64,000 nt of DNA from Fragilariopsis cylindrus CCMP1102 (lineage: Eukaryota; Bacillariophyta; Bacillariophyceae; Bacillariales; Bacillariaceae). The translations under genes were made by a program, and so were the position numbers. Below the pieces are notes generated by a model, which saw only the letters and a list, made by a program, of their open reading frames with translations, ran no database searches and was not told the origin of the DNA. The stretch covers positions 62,001-126,000 of the forward strand of contig FMBT01000325.1 in the NCBI GenBank assembly GCA_900095095.1, read 5' to 3'. Within the stretch, counting starts at the first letter, position 1. Every line of letters begins with the position of its first letter. Of the stretch, positions 44,226 to 56,292 are shown in pieces.

Positions 44226-44257
44226 ACGGAGAAAACAAGTAAGGAGAAGAAACGCAT
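42264..44257 (-). CDS. Secreted beta-propeller-like protein, two exons
   Basis: Exon 1 is 44257-43696 and exon 2 43561-42264. The 134-nt intron (GTGAGT to TAG) restores a Gly codon, and the product is 619 residues. The start at 44257 gives MRFFSLLVFSVGAAAAAAAA, a signal peptide whose Ala run is a GCT microsatellite. A basic segment (KGSKKKKRKSDKD) precedes a body with recurring strand-and-turn blocks: GRLHGVFVDESTNRYINANF, STWSEDGKYILIDN, NLYITLGAGGLFVLDF, RRDSHGLIMTQNEEFIHVVD and GTITPDGKYIMIALRG. The DGKYI and HG-type blocks are typical of YVTN/lactonase-like propellers. No catalytic residues can be assigned. An extracellular or wall protein is likely. Confidence 0.75.
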
Positions 44258-45619
44258 CGTTATCGTTCCAATGGTTATTCTTACGTTTGCTTTATCTTTT
44301 TCAAAAGTTGGGGTTTGTTGTAAGATATAATATTGTGTGCTACTGTATTCGTTTTCTTTCACAAAAAGAGAAAGATGCGGATATCGTCATTATATCGAAA
44401 ATGTTTTTTCGGTGCAGCTTGTATTTTTCTAGTAACCAATTGCTTTTGTGCCAATGCACACGAGCAATTGACGTGACAAAAATTCAATTGATAGCCTTCC
44501 ATCGATTAATTTGTGACACCGATGGTTGGATATATTATATACGTAAGTAGTAAATTCATGCACTAAGTAAGTACGTATCACAAACACTAGATTTAAAAAT
44601 CATAAATACTTAAGGGACTTTTATACGCACTTCAAGTACAGTACTTGAAGTAGTAAGTCCGACGAACAAACAAATATTATTTTATTTTAATGAATAAAAG
44701 TAACTTTAGCCGGCAACGTTATTTAGTGTTGTACTTATTTCACGAAACTTCAAGTTCGCTTCGTTCTTCGTTCGTTGAGTGTCATTCCTTCACATCATTA
44801 TCCTTTTTCGATTCACATTTCTTTTCTTTTGGATCTCGTCATAATATTGAAAATGCTTTTGTGCCAATGCAATGTCACACGAGATATTGACATAAGTAAG
44901 TACTAACTAAATACTATTAGTACAATAGTGTTGAGTAAAGTTATGAGTATTGAAAATGTCTGGGTGGTGGGATGTGGCAGTTTATATTTTTTTCAAGGAA
45001 CCTACTGCTTTTGTGCCAGTGTTGCACAAACTATTATTGACGTTCATTGAGTAGATAAGTAAGTAGTAAGTATCATGTAGGACTACTAAGTATAATTATA
45101 ACAATCAAATCACAAACACTAGATTAAACAACCAAAAATACCTATGGAACTGATGTAGTACACGTTACACACATAACCTTAAATTATTGGTATTAACAAG
45201 AACAGATATATCACTCAAGATCTCTCTCGCTCTCTCTCTCTCTCTGGTGCACAGCTTTCTGATACTCTGACACAACACAAGCACAACTGTATATCTACAT
45301 CTCATTCCAGTTTGACAGGAAAATGCAAGGAAAAAAGAAGTGCTTAACAACAGCATCATTGCATAAAATTAAATTAGTTGTCCATCTTGTACTTGCATGT
45401 GAGTCAAAATAGACAACCTACCGTAATCATATAAATTATTCACAGCTGTATGTTCCAATTCACAGCCAGACTACGGTGAGAAGGAATGCTTCTACTTTTG
45501 CAACTGTCATTCATATCATCCTCATATTCTCGCATATGTATGTGTACGTGTACGTACTCATAAACACATCTTTTCTGTTGTTCTATTATCAATTGATTCC
45601 ATTTTTATGATGTAATAGT
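44258..45619. repeat. Intergenic region with degenerate repeated blocks
   Basis: Three diverged copies of a block with ATTGAAAATG, TGCTTTTGTGCCAATG and CACGAG-ATTGAC, then AAGTAAGTA, lie near 44395-44560, 44840-44920 and 44950-45075. ATCACAAACACTAGATT recurs near 44577 and 45108. A CT run is at 45224-45245. Promoter of the propeller gene lies at the left edge. No intact gene. Confidence 0.6.
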
Positions 45620-45624
45620 ACATT

Positions 45625-46245
45625 CATGATGTTATCTTCTACAAACCCTCCGTCCAATAAGTTGTCCTCCGGTGGTATTGATTTGAATACATTGATGAAT
45701 TTACAAGAAGAACTCTCGAACCATTCAACTTTAACAAGGATGGATTCATTTCAAATGAAGAAGAAGTTGTAACAGGTGCACGTCTATATGACAAATTAGA
45801 AACTAAAAATATTAAGTCAAAGAAACTTATTAAATTTCTTATTGCAGGGGATGTTATTCTTGTGTCTTCAATGGGTAGACTTGTTCATGGAATTTAAAGC
45901 CAACAATGATCCAGGTTGTACTGCTGCCCTCATGTATGTGGGTTCTAGTCCACAACCTGTTTTTAGTGAATACCAATGCGATTACAGCCCGTCTTGGATT
46001 GATTCCATTCTTACCCATTGATGCTGCTACTAAGATTACCACCATTGTATTGTCAGCATCAGATGATGCTGTTACATCAATAGCACTATTGATGTAACAG
46101 CAGATGCAAGTTTTTCCATTACAACAACTATTGATGATACATTGATGTGGGATGCTGCTAACAACAATTCTATGAACATCACTCTTTGTGATGGAACCTT
46201 TTTCAACAAGAGTGTCATTTGTATTAAGTGCAGTGCACCTAATTA
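45625..46245 (+). pseudogene. Decayed EF-hand membrane-type protein gene
   Basis: From an ATG pair at 45625-45630 one frame reads MMLSSTNPPSNKLSSGG, then NTLMNLQEEL. A one-base frame change then gives FNFNKDGFISNEEEVVTGA, an EF-hand loop (D-x-x-x-D-G-x-I-x-x-x-E type, first acid replaced by Asn). KSKKLIKFLIAGDVILV follows, like the start of a transmembrane helix. After a stop near 45896 a third frame near 46070-46245 reads DVTADASFSITTTIDDT and ends KCSAPN at a stop. Three frames over 600 nt, with internal stops and no long open frame, argue for decay more than for single sequencing errors. A perfect palindrome sits inside it. The parent family is not identified. Confidence 0.5.
46067..46102. 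repeat. Perfect palindrome, 17-bp arms, 2-nt loop
   Basis: TGCTGTTACATCAATAG is followed by CA and then its exact reverse complement. The RNA or single strand would form a tight hairpin. Confidence 0.9.
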
Positions 46246-46988
46246 ATGTTGTGTGTTGTGTGGGATGATGAGAATATTAAAGATGCATTATCTGCCTTTG
46301 ATGCTTTCTTTGGTGATGGTGGTGATGATTGTATTTTGGAAGATAATGATAGTAGTAATAGTGGTAATGATTGCAGACTTAGTGGTCATACATCAGGTGA
46401 CAGTGATCAGGTGTGTATTGGGTGTGGTTGCTTATCATCCAAATTAAAACTATATGTGCGTAGTGTATGTGCAAATAACTATAGGACAACCCGTGCTTCT
46501 TGCATAGTAGCTAGTGTGAGTAGTAGTAGTTGCTGTAGTTGTAAGTACATTCCAGCCTTTGATTTAGTAGTAGTTGCTGTAGTTGTAAGTACATCCCAGC
46601 CTTTGATTACTGTCCTATGCATTCTACTAATTCTTACCACAATAATTCTATTAAATGCATGTATTTTTCTACTACTTACATTTGTATGATACTGTAGCTC
46701 CTTTCTCCCTCTCATTCTTCATTCTGATTGTATGTATGAATTAAAGAGCATCACTTCAACCATAAACAATCCATTCAGATGCTTGCATTGTATTGAGTAA
46801 TTCATTTCATTCTAAGACTGATAAAGTGCTGATGTATTGAAATAAGTAGATGCTTGAGCTGGACTTGATTGCTGCTTTGTTCTTTGTAACAGTAGTATCC
46901 ATATCAAGCTTCATGTTAAGCTTCCAATCCCTGTTATGCTTAAGCTTCCTGTTAGGATTTGGACCAACGGATATTTGATACGGTTTTT
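46246..46988. other. Low-complexity stretch after the EF-hand pseudogene
   Basis: A 147-codon frame at 46246-46689 starts plausibly (DALSAFDAFFGDGGDDC) but dissolves into Ser/Cys/Val low complexity. It contains a 44-bp tandem duplication (about 46519-46606, unit with AGTTGCTGTAGTTGTAAG). It is probably a further remnant of the pseudogene, not a gene. Confidence 0.35.
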
Positions 46989-47128
46989 TTCATTGAAGGC
47001 TTGCAGATACTAATATTGTGTAACAACAATAGAATTATAAACTAATCTATTGATAACATCAAGAAAAAAATCATGTTGGCTTGTTGATATGATGTGTTGG
47101 TTGCCATTCAAATAAGAAGAGTGGTTGC
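46989..47128 (+). repeat. Dispersed direct repeat, copy 2
   Basis: Near-identical, same-orientation copy of 40834-40973. Together the copies bracket about 6 kb that holds the propeller gene and the decayed EF-hand gene. Confidence 0.95.
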
Positions 47129-47465
47129 ATACTGGTGCCTAAAAATGACAATTTTGTGCATCACAAAACTTGCGTAGTAATACGTTATGTCTCTTGTCCT
47201 TTCCATGCTGGTATATTTGTATATTCGTATATTCTCTCTTCTTCTCTAGTAGTGGCAATGGTTCGTTTTCAAAATGCAAGGAAATGTAACCTCAACAAAA
47301 TGAGTACGCACATAGTATCAAGAATAACAAAGTTAATAAAAGGTAAAATTTAAATTGACAGTACGAATCAATCTAATATTATATCTTAAGTTCAGCACAA
47401 ATATCTATACGGTGCTCAGTTTGACTTATATTCATCAGAAAAATGGCGCAAAAAGTAGGATTTGA

Positions 47466-50400
47466 TTAATCACTTTTGAAAGACTGTGAATCAATCACGG
47501 CATTCTCAAGGTCTTGTTTGACATGTTTGTCGGGAAGCAGCATTGTTATACGTTCTTGACGATCAGTGCCCCGGCCAAATATAGTAAGACAAAGAGGGAG
47601 TTCTTTTTCCTTATCAAGTTCTCTCAATTCCATTGGGGACGGTCCACCCAATCCGGCGTGACCTGACAAGAGAAGTTTTCCTGATGGTATCTCTCCATCG
47701 TCGAAATCACCAACAGATTTCCACCAAATAAATCGATGCCCTTGAACCACAGCAAAGCAGTCTAACTCCCAGTGAAATGTCGGTTGATTTCGCTTATCCA
47801 TCTCGTTATCTTGAACTAGGACATTCATCACACAGTACCACTTGGCCTTCCATATTTTTTCCAGTCTAGACTCTCTTTTGTCTAAAGCATATTTTTTCGC
47901 TTTCTCGCTTCCAAGTTGACGGCTCTCCCAAAAGTAAGCTTTACGAAGATCTTCTTGGGTGGGAATACTCCGAATCGCGTTCGTAATCCAGACTAAAAAG
48001 GGAACAGACTTGTTCTTCTTTTTTTCCATTTCGTCTGAACGATCAACTTGGCTTAGTGCTGACAAATCATTTATTTCTGGAGTAGATTCCGCAGGCTCGG
48101 TAGATTTCGTTAGTCCCAGATACTCGCCATATTTTTCGAAAAAGGTGACACCATATTGCGCAAGCCCAGACAACAGTACAAGATGTCGTGTTGGAATAAT
48201 AACGAAAACAAGCCAAATCAGCAATAGGCCGACGAAAATTGTCGACGATTTGAATGGGTCCGTAAAATTGAGCAAGTTGATAACGCCTTCAACCAAGTCT
48301 AGAATTGAGCCAAGCGTATTCTGAACAACTTGAACAGTTCCTCCGATACCAAGAGCTCTATTGACAGCAAAGATTGAACTATCAACTAAATTGAATTTAT
48401 TTTCCTTCGAAATAATACTAGACCGCACAAGCTCTTCTTGAATGGCACGCGACATCTCTTTCTCATCGTCATCAGGATCATCTGTTGCTATAGACATTAA
48501 TGGAGGGTCCCATTTTAGATGAATATATATTCTAGGAGGGTTTATAGCCTCCACGTCGCGATCTTCTAGGGGATATGTCGACGATGTTGTTCCAACATCT
48601 AGTAGAATTTGAAACCATCCTTTTACTTCCTTATCCCTTACAAGGTTGGAAAATGGAAAAACTACTTCCCCTAAGACTTGATCATACCCTGGAAGACTAT
48701 TAAAGAAATCCTGAAACTTAACCTTCAAGACAATCGCTCCTTTGCTTGACTCCCAGGCCTTCAGCTTTCCATCGCAACTTGAACGACCTGCGATTTCAAA
48801 TGGTTGAAGAATGGGAAAGGCAAGCTCTTCGATACTCATATTATCTTTCGACGAAGTAGAAGCAGGTTCAAAGAAGTCGTTTTCTGTGGAAGGAAGAAGC
48901 TGATTTAATCTCTTAGCGATACCACTTTCTTCCATCCCAATCCAGTCAGGATTAGCCGTATAAAGAGTGGGAGTGTTTCCGATCTCCAAGGGTGTATCGG
49001 CAGATCTATCCGAGCGAACAATTTGCTCTTTCATTTGATTATCTGCCGCAACTCGGACAGGATCCCATATCACTCTGCACGATGTATTTCCAGCAATTCC
49101 TAATTCTGGAGAAAGTAGGTTGCGTCCTTTCGTCACGGAAACTCGTATTGTCCCCCTAGGTCGATATATCATGTCCCCAACTGCGTTTCCTTCAACCTTT
49201 TGCATTGTTTCTACTTCTTTCCGAATATAGCTGCTCTTAATCTTACCTTGGGTCCGGCGAACGGCGAAGTAAATAAGGACCACAATGAAAAATAAGACTG
49301 GCAAACTCCCACTGTATTCTGCATTAAATCGGACACAAAAGATAACGAATACACATAGGCTAAACGCAGTAAGCATAGGATCATCCCAACTAACCACATA
49401 TTGGTACTGAGTAATCCCGTGACTCAAGTCCTCTATGATGGCTCTTATACGACCAATATAGTTCGAAAAATTCGCCATGTTTAGGTCTGCCGGTGGACGA
49501 TTGGGACACTCAATCGGATTTGGACCGTAAAGGCGACTGTAGAACTCTTCGACGCCTACAGAGATATCTATCCATCCACTAATTGCACCGGTTTTCTCTG
49601 CTGCGGAACTTTTTGAAGCAATTCCACTACTTTTTGGTGGTGGCAGTGAAAAGAATTCATCAGTGCTAGCGTTACCATTTATTCCTGACCGAAGTTTAAG
49701 CTTCATTTTTCTTTTCCCCATCCATGGGATAGGTCCTTTCAAAAATTGAATCAACGAGACACCGTGCTCGGCAATATATGAGTCTCGTTGCATTTGTAAT
49801 ATTCCCTGTGTCGTCAAGAGTGCACTTCCTACAATTGTATCCGTATCTGCCTCTACGACGTCGATTCGAAATTGTACACCATAATGAGATAGGGAAAATT
49901 TCATTTGTGCAGATCGAAAATGGGGCATACCTCCCGTCTTTTGGAGAGTTGGTGTTCTAGCAGATTTATCACTATCTGATGTCGAGATACGTACGTAATA
50001 ATCACCCTTTCTCAACGCTGGCAATTCATTGTTTTCGCCATTGTTGTCATTCCACGAGCTCACGTTTTGGAAGAACAAACACGCAGTGACGACATCAAAT
50101 CGACATCGGCCAATCCCTTCTATTGTATTTAATTCGGCAGCACTCGAAGATAACGGTGAATGGGGTCCATTGCTGTAAATAGACTGTCTGGAAGTTATGA
50201 TTGAGCTAGTAGCATTTAGTCTTCCTCGTTGCACAGATTCGTCTTCTTCAAGTAGAGACCGTCGTTTCTCCAGATATACTTCATCCGGAGCCACGATAGA
50301 AATAAGACCCGATGGACTCAATTTATTTCGAAAGGAAGCTTCTACGATTTCCGATGCTAAGTCAGACCCACATGGCACTCGCAAGTCGACGTGAAGTCGA

Positions 50401-51952
50401 CAATCACTGCAACAATCGATATTACATACCTCACAACGAAATCCCATACCGTTTTTAAATATTCCCATCAATATCTTTGAACAAACTGCACAATTGGAGG
50501 GTGCCCAATATGTTTGTGCTCGTAGTAAGTGAGGACAACGTAATGAGGCAGCATCACGCGCTGCCGTTTGGGAAGCGGTTGTTTTTCTAGAAATGACAGT
50601 GGAGGCATCCCCATTCGAAGAGGCGACGTCACCAGGGAATGATAACTCCTGTGAATTCCAAAATAAAGAAGCATCTTCTTCTTTTTCCTTCAAGGGCTCT
50701 ATATAGTGGTCATCATTGTCTATATTCGTTTTCGTTTCTTCACACATGTAGGATTGTTCTTGTCGGCGATAATGACGAATATGGTATTGATCGTTTGATT
50801 CTTCGTCAATTGTTATCGTTTGGAGATCATTTATTTGGTGTTCGGGTTGTATATTGTTGTTGTAATCATTGCTTTCATTGCTGTCATCTTGTTCTTCTAT
50901 TCTATCGTCATTTGCATCAGCCTCATTTTCTATTAATAAAGTTCGTGGTAGTGGTGGTGGCGGAGAAGGTGGTTGTATATTATTGCTGGAATCATCATTG
51001 CTGTCATCTTGCTGTTCTTCTATTTTGTCGTCATCATCATTTGCATCATTTTCTATTAATGAAGTTCGTGTTGGCGGCGGCGGCGGAGGTGGGACTGTTA
51101 TAAATTGTTTCGGTGGTATTGTTGTTGGTACTGTTGTTTGAGTCCCTACATCATCATCGTCATCGACCGAAATACTGGGTACGAATAGAGCATGAATCCT
51201 AATGAATGGATCATCATTGTTGTGATTATGGTGATAATTGGTCTTCTGAGACGTTGACTTGGAAGAAGAAACCTCCATAGCACACCATCGTTTCCTCCAA
51301 ACTCCAGGCCTTCGCATTAATACTGTAGTCGAAAGTTCCACAGATGCCATGGTAAAATCAAAAAGTCCAAGTCCAAGAGGACTGAATGTGACATCGATTC
51401 TGATGGACGGTACCGGTGAGTTCGGACCACTCCATCCATTTACCATAGATAGGAGATTTTTGTCGTTGTCGTTGTCGTCATAATTACCATCATCGTCATC
51501 ATCGCTTTCAAAATATTGGCTGTCATCATTGTTGCTATTGTTGTTGCTTTTATATGGTTTTACTATTCGTCGTTCGCGCTCCCATTCAACACAAACACCT
51601 TGATCCAGGGCAATGGCCTTTGTACGAGTACTTTTTATCTTTCCCTTGTATGGAGGTAGTGATACGCTGACACCAACACTGCTACCAACGGGACAAGGGA
51701 GATTTCGAGCACGTAGTATTCGTACGTGGATAACTCCATGGGCGTTGCAATCGTCGACGGATGACGAATGAACAGGAAATATGGAACGGCCATCATCATC
51801 ATCATCACATTCGCCGCTGTCACTTTCATCATCCCAATCTACGAAGGGTGTTGAAATGTTGAAGTCATCGTCATCGTCGTCGTCGTTTTCGCTTATACTA
51901 TCACTTTGTTCTTCCGATTCCGTGAGGATTCTTGGTTCATATCCCAATCCAT
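47466..51952 (-). CDS. Giant membrane protein with multiple C2 domains, C1 domain and PH-like C-terminus
   Basis: An open frame of about 1,490 codons. Its first codon is a TTG; the ATG at 51952 (MDW) joins it if one G is added to the GGG at 51943-51945. Order: acidic N-terminus; C2-like domain from about residue 70 (GVIHVRILRARNLPCP); acidic and proline-rich linker; C1 zinc domain about 470-520 (CPHLLRAQTYWAPSNCAVCS, FRCEVCNIDCCSDCRLHV); second C2 about 614-740; two membrane helices about 857-895 (LTAFSLCVFVIFCVRF, SLPVLFFIVVLIYFAV); third C2-like region from about 929 (GTIRVSVTKGRNLLSP); a membrane helix near 1240 (IFVGLLLIWLVFVIIP); and a PH-like C-terminus (KWYCVMN, HRFIWWKSVGDFDDGE). C1 domains bind diacylglycerol and C2 domains calcium and lipid. 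The layout recalls MCTP/tether proteins of membrane contact sites; lipid-dependent tethering is inferred. Confidence 0.85.
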
Positions 51953-52577
51953 TGCATATTCAATTTTTGATAGTCTCAGATGTTTTGTTTGATGATGAAT
52001 AATTTCGATCAATGGATCATACTTCTTTACAGTAATTTGAACTAAAACATACCGGTATCACTTGTCACAATTAATTGTATGTGTCAAAATATTGCTGCAT
52101 GATGCTTGGTCTTTTGTTTTTGATCGAAAATGGAAAGGGGGTCACGACTGACTCTTGCGATGCGATAATTCAATCTCCCCCCAAATCAAAAACATGATCA
52201 CTCTCAAACTTGAAACTCGCCTTCGCCTCTCTTTTTGTGAAGTTACAGTGGTATTCATCGATTCAGTAGTTTCCAAAGAATTATTTACACATGACATGTT
52301 CCCGATGACTGTAAATACAAATACTTGCTTCTGAATTGATAATCAAAGATGAATGTGTAATTGAATAAGGTCGACGAACAAGCTGTGAACAATCAAGGTA
52401 TAACAAACAAGTAGGAAGAAATTCTTTCTAATTTCGCCAGCGAGCCGTCGTGAATCAATTCCTAGAACATCACTAATCTTTAATACGGCAGAAAATTCAC
52501 TTTACTGACTACCGTATCAGAAGAAGAAAAATCAGAGTAGGAAAATACAACGCACATACAAACACACACCCACAATA
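51953..52577. promoter_or_regulatory. Divergent promoter region, 625 nt
   Basis: Separates the starts of the C2/C1 membrane protein (minus) and the RING ligase (plus). AT-rich, with no clear core promoter motif and no gene. Confidence 0.4.
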
Positions 52578-55500
52578 ATGAGCGACGGTCCTACGTTTGC
52601 GGTTGTACCGAGCAATAATAATATAATAATAATAGTAATAATATAATAACGACGAAGACGATAGCGATAATGAGAATGATAATGAAAACGGTGTTGATAA
52701 TAGTACGGACTTTGATCCATGGGTAACCGGTACTATCGCAGGTGGTGGTGCCGGTAATGTCACCGACGCGCAGATCGAGGCATGGAGGGAACGAGAACGT
52801 CGACAAAGGACGGTCCGGTCGTTAATGATGTTCCTATTGATGCTGATGTTGATGGACGGAGAAGAACAATCACAACAACAACGACAACGACGTCAACAAC
52901 AACAAAATAAGACAGGCGGGTTACGTGGGGGTAGTAGTAATAATAAGAATGGACGAGGAATTGAAGATGGAATATTTACTGATATGGAATTGTATAGTGC
53001 TCGACGGATGCAGGATCGTTCTATTGAAGATATTATCCTTAATGGAAATCATCCTCGTGTGAATGAACTTATTAAACGGAATGATGGTCGTGACGTTGAT
53101 CGGGAAGTTCGAGGTTGGGCTGAACAACAAAGAAGTATTCAAACGAAGATGTTTTATGAACATCTGTTGAAGGATTTAGTGTTGGAACAATCGGATGGTT
53201 CGTTCGTTAAGGTATTGGTTGCATCACCATCATCATCGAACATCAACTTTAACAATTCTTTGATGGATGTCGGTAACGGAGCAAAATCGATAAAGAAAAA
53301 TGGTGATTTAGATTATATATCGTCCGAGGCGAACATAAAGACAGGACAAAACAATATACAATCCGCAATACATACCTTTGAAGAATTTGAAGAGGCCGAA
53401 CAGGAAGTATGGCATTATCCGTGGAATGCTACCGGATTTTATCGTGGTGACTGGATGACTATAGAAGATGAATCGTTCGTCCCAGCTTCAACAAATTCAT
53501 CTTCAAAGCCCGTGAAACATCTTACACCGGTCGAGGCGGAAATTCCGCTGTTAGAACTATTAAAAGATCAATCGGGTCCTACAATAGGAGTTTGTTTGTT
53601 ACCACCTGAAATGGAATTAAAACTCCCTAATAACGGTACAGTGATTGGTAGCAACAAGAATCAGGATGCTGTGGAAGTTAGGAGGAAGACACGATATGAT
53701 AGCTCCACTGGCAACGACAACGACAATGTAAATGACGCTCCCTTTTCTTTGAGAGGATCATCATCATCTGCCACAATGACGACGGCAGCAGAGGAATTAC
53801 TGGAGAAGATCTCTTTAACAAAATCTTCTGGGAAAGCTGCATTCCAATTGTATTCGAAATCGGTCCCGGCTATGAAAGAGCTAAGTTTAATTGAAGGGGT
53901 TGTTAAATTGTATGATTCTAATACTGTTGGATATTCGACTCGAAGAGATATTTTACTGCGTGTTCATGGTGTACTAATACATTCGTTGGGACGTCTATCG
54001 TTGGTGGCCAATCCGAAATCGACTGGACGGGCGGCTTTGGTAATTAAAGGTCGTACGAACGCGAAGACGAAGGATTCGGAAACCACCAACGACCCCGAAG
54101 ATCGACGGCGGTTGCAAGAATTATTGTCAACATCAGCTCATTACGATGATAAAAGGGTCGAGGAAATTCGTGACCGGGCGTTAAATTTATTTTACAACGA
54201 CATTGATCTCGACGATGTTGATTTCTCTTCGTATAAAGTACTATGGAGTATGACAGATGAAGCTACCAGTGTGCATGACAGCGATTCGGCGACTCGTCGA
54301 TGCCAGACCTTCGAAAGGAGTATTTGTCTTCATTCCAACTATTAGACAAAGAAGAAGACGCCGAAGATAATACACACATAACGGAAGAAAGTCGACAAAA
54401 CCAGCGACGACTAGAAGAAATGACCACTGTGAAAGAATCCACAAAGGAAGATGCGGCAATAAAGAAGCTGTTGTCGGAGATACTGTAGTAGAAAACGATA
54501 ATGATACCAACATCAATAGTACAAACAACAACAGTAGTAAACAACAATGGCACGATGACACGCACACGAATCGCAATGAAACGACTTATTCAAAGCACGT
54601 GATTCCTTTTCCATTTGCTTGGGACGACAAAGAACAGTCTCTTCAACGAAAGCGTATGCCAGGTTCCATCAGAAACATGCCCGCCCGGGAAATATTATTA
54701 CAAGAAAATGCTGGAAGCTGTGAATTCGTAATGAACATGAATGTTCAAGAAGAACGATGGACGGTAGGTGCCTGGCGAAAATTGATTAGCAAGCATATGG
54801 AGAAGGAATTGGCGGATCCGTCCCTGGCTGCCCGCATCAGCGGCGCAATAGCCGACGAGGCGGCAAGAAGTCAAGAAAATGGCCACAAACAACGATTGTT
54901 GAAGAATAAATCCAATGGAAATTCAAAAAAATCGCAACAACAAGCAGGTATGGAGCAGGCTTGGATTATGACACTTAATGGTACAATTGTATCTCCAAAC
55001 TGCAACTACGGCTCAAGCGTGAATCTAACGGCTGTTCGGACAAACTGGGAAGCGACGACGGGAAAGGCTATCAACTACTCATTCTACATGATGACAATTT
55101 GTCTGACACAGATCGTTTTGTTGTTGAAACAGTTGTTACATACACAAGCCCAGTCCGCTGCCACCCGGGTCTCTTTGTTGTGCATCGGTTGGCAAACCGT
55201 GGTTGATGCCTTGTTATGTCTGGTCCATATCTACCTGAGTTTAGCCATGCAGCCATTATTCACAGCATTTGCCAGCGTGGCTTTTTTCAAACTATTGATA
55301 TTTTGTGTGATCGAAATGAAATATATGGCTATTATCATACAGGCTCGGAACGCTAGCAACGGGGGAAATTCTATTGAATTACTGAGACGACAAATTACCA
55401 TGTTACATTTACGTTTTTACGTGGCTCTCATGGGTTCTTGCCTGGGCTTTTTCTACAGCGGTGATGGCTATCGGACGCCATACATACTGCTACTTTATTC

Positions 55501-56200
55501 CTTTTGGGTCCCTCAAATTGTCCACAACGTCGTGACAGAGGCGAAAAAGCCGTTGCATCCTTACTATATATACGGAATGTCAGTAACACGATTGTTTGCG
55601 CCGCTATATATATTCGCTGTTCAAGGTAATTTTTTGAAGGAGGTTTATCCTGAAAGCCCTACCGATATCTTGACGTGTCAACTTCTAGTAATATGGGTAG
55701 GAATTCAGGCCGGCATATTGGACGCGCAGGGTCGTTTCGGTGCTCGTTTTATGATCCCAGCACAATTTCTACCCCCCAAATACGACTATTCTCGACCGAT
55801 TCCTGCATCGCTCCTTTCGTCGTACGATGACGATGAAGCGGCAACGGCGAGCCCTTCTGAACAATTGCAAAAAGAAAGAGAGATTCCGAAGACCGAAGTT
55901 TCGTTGGTAGTTCCTAGCAAGAGAGACACAAGCCCTCGTGGCGGCGGTGCTAGGAATCGAAAAGAAGGAAACAAGCTTAATCGGACTGACACCATGACTG
56001 CTGAAACAGTCATGGCGGTACCCAAAAATCCCTCCACATGTGTTGACTGTGTCATATGTTACAACGAGATTGACACCATTAATCGAATGGCTTATATGCT
56101 GTCTCCCTGTGACCATATATTTCATAAGGATTGTTTAGTGCAATGGATGGATGTAAAGATGGAATGTCCCATTTGCCGGACTCAACTTCCTCCAATCTAA
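52578..56200 (+). CDS. TUL1: Tul1/FLY1-type transmembrane RING E3 ubiquitin ligase; frame broken near both ends of the first half
   Basis: Likely start ATG 52578 (MSDGPTFAVV). An AAT microsatellite (52612-52648) then disrupts frame. The main frames are about 52650-54300, 54300-54475 and 54480-56200, each later change cured by one added base. The luminal part contains YPWNATGFYRGDWMTIEDE and VEAEIPLLELLKDQSGPTIG, and later GSCEFVMNMNVQEERW and APNCNYG-like WIMTLNGTIVSPNCNYG. Seven membrane helices follow (from NYSFYMMTICLTQIVLLL to TCQLLVIWVGIQAGILD), then PPKYDYSRPIP. The C-terminal RING is CVICYNEI...CDHIFHKDCLVQWMDVKMECPICR (C3H2C3 ligands). This is the layout of yeast Tul1 (Golgi/endosome Dsc complex) and plant FLYING SAUCER1. 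Role: ubiquitination of membrane proteins in the endomembrane system. Confidence 0.92.
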
Positions 56201-56292
56201 ACTACAATGCCTTCTAATGGCTACATCAACTAGCGACGTGTGAAAAATAGTATAGACAGCATATTAACAAAAATTCAATAGATTGTATTATT

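Noticed and set aside
46246-46689. 147-codon frame after the EF-hand remnant
   Set aside because: Starts plausibly but becomes low-complexity with an internal 44-bp duplication; no domain or supporting context.
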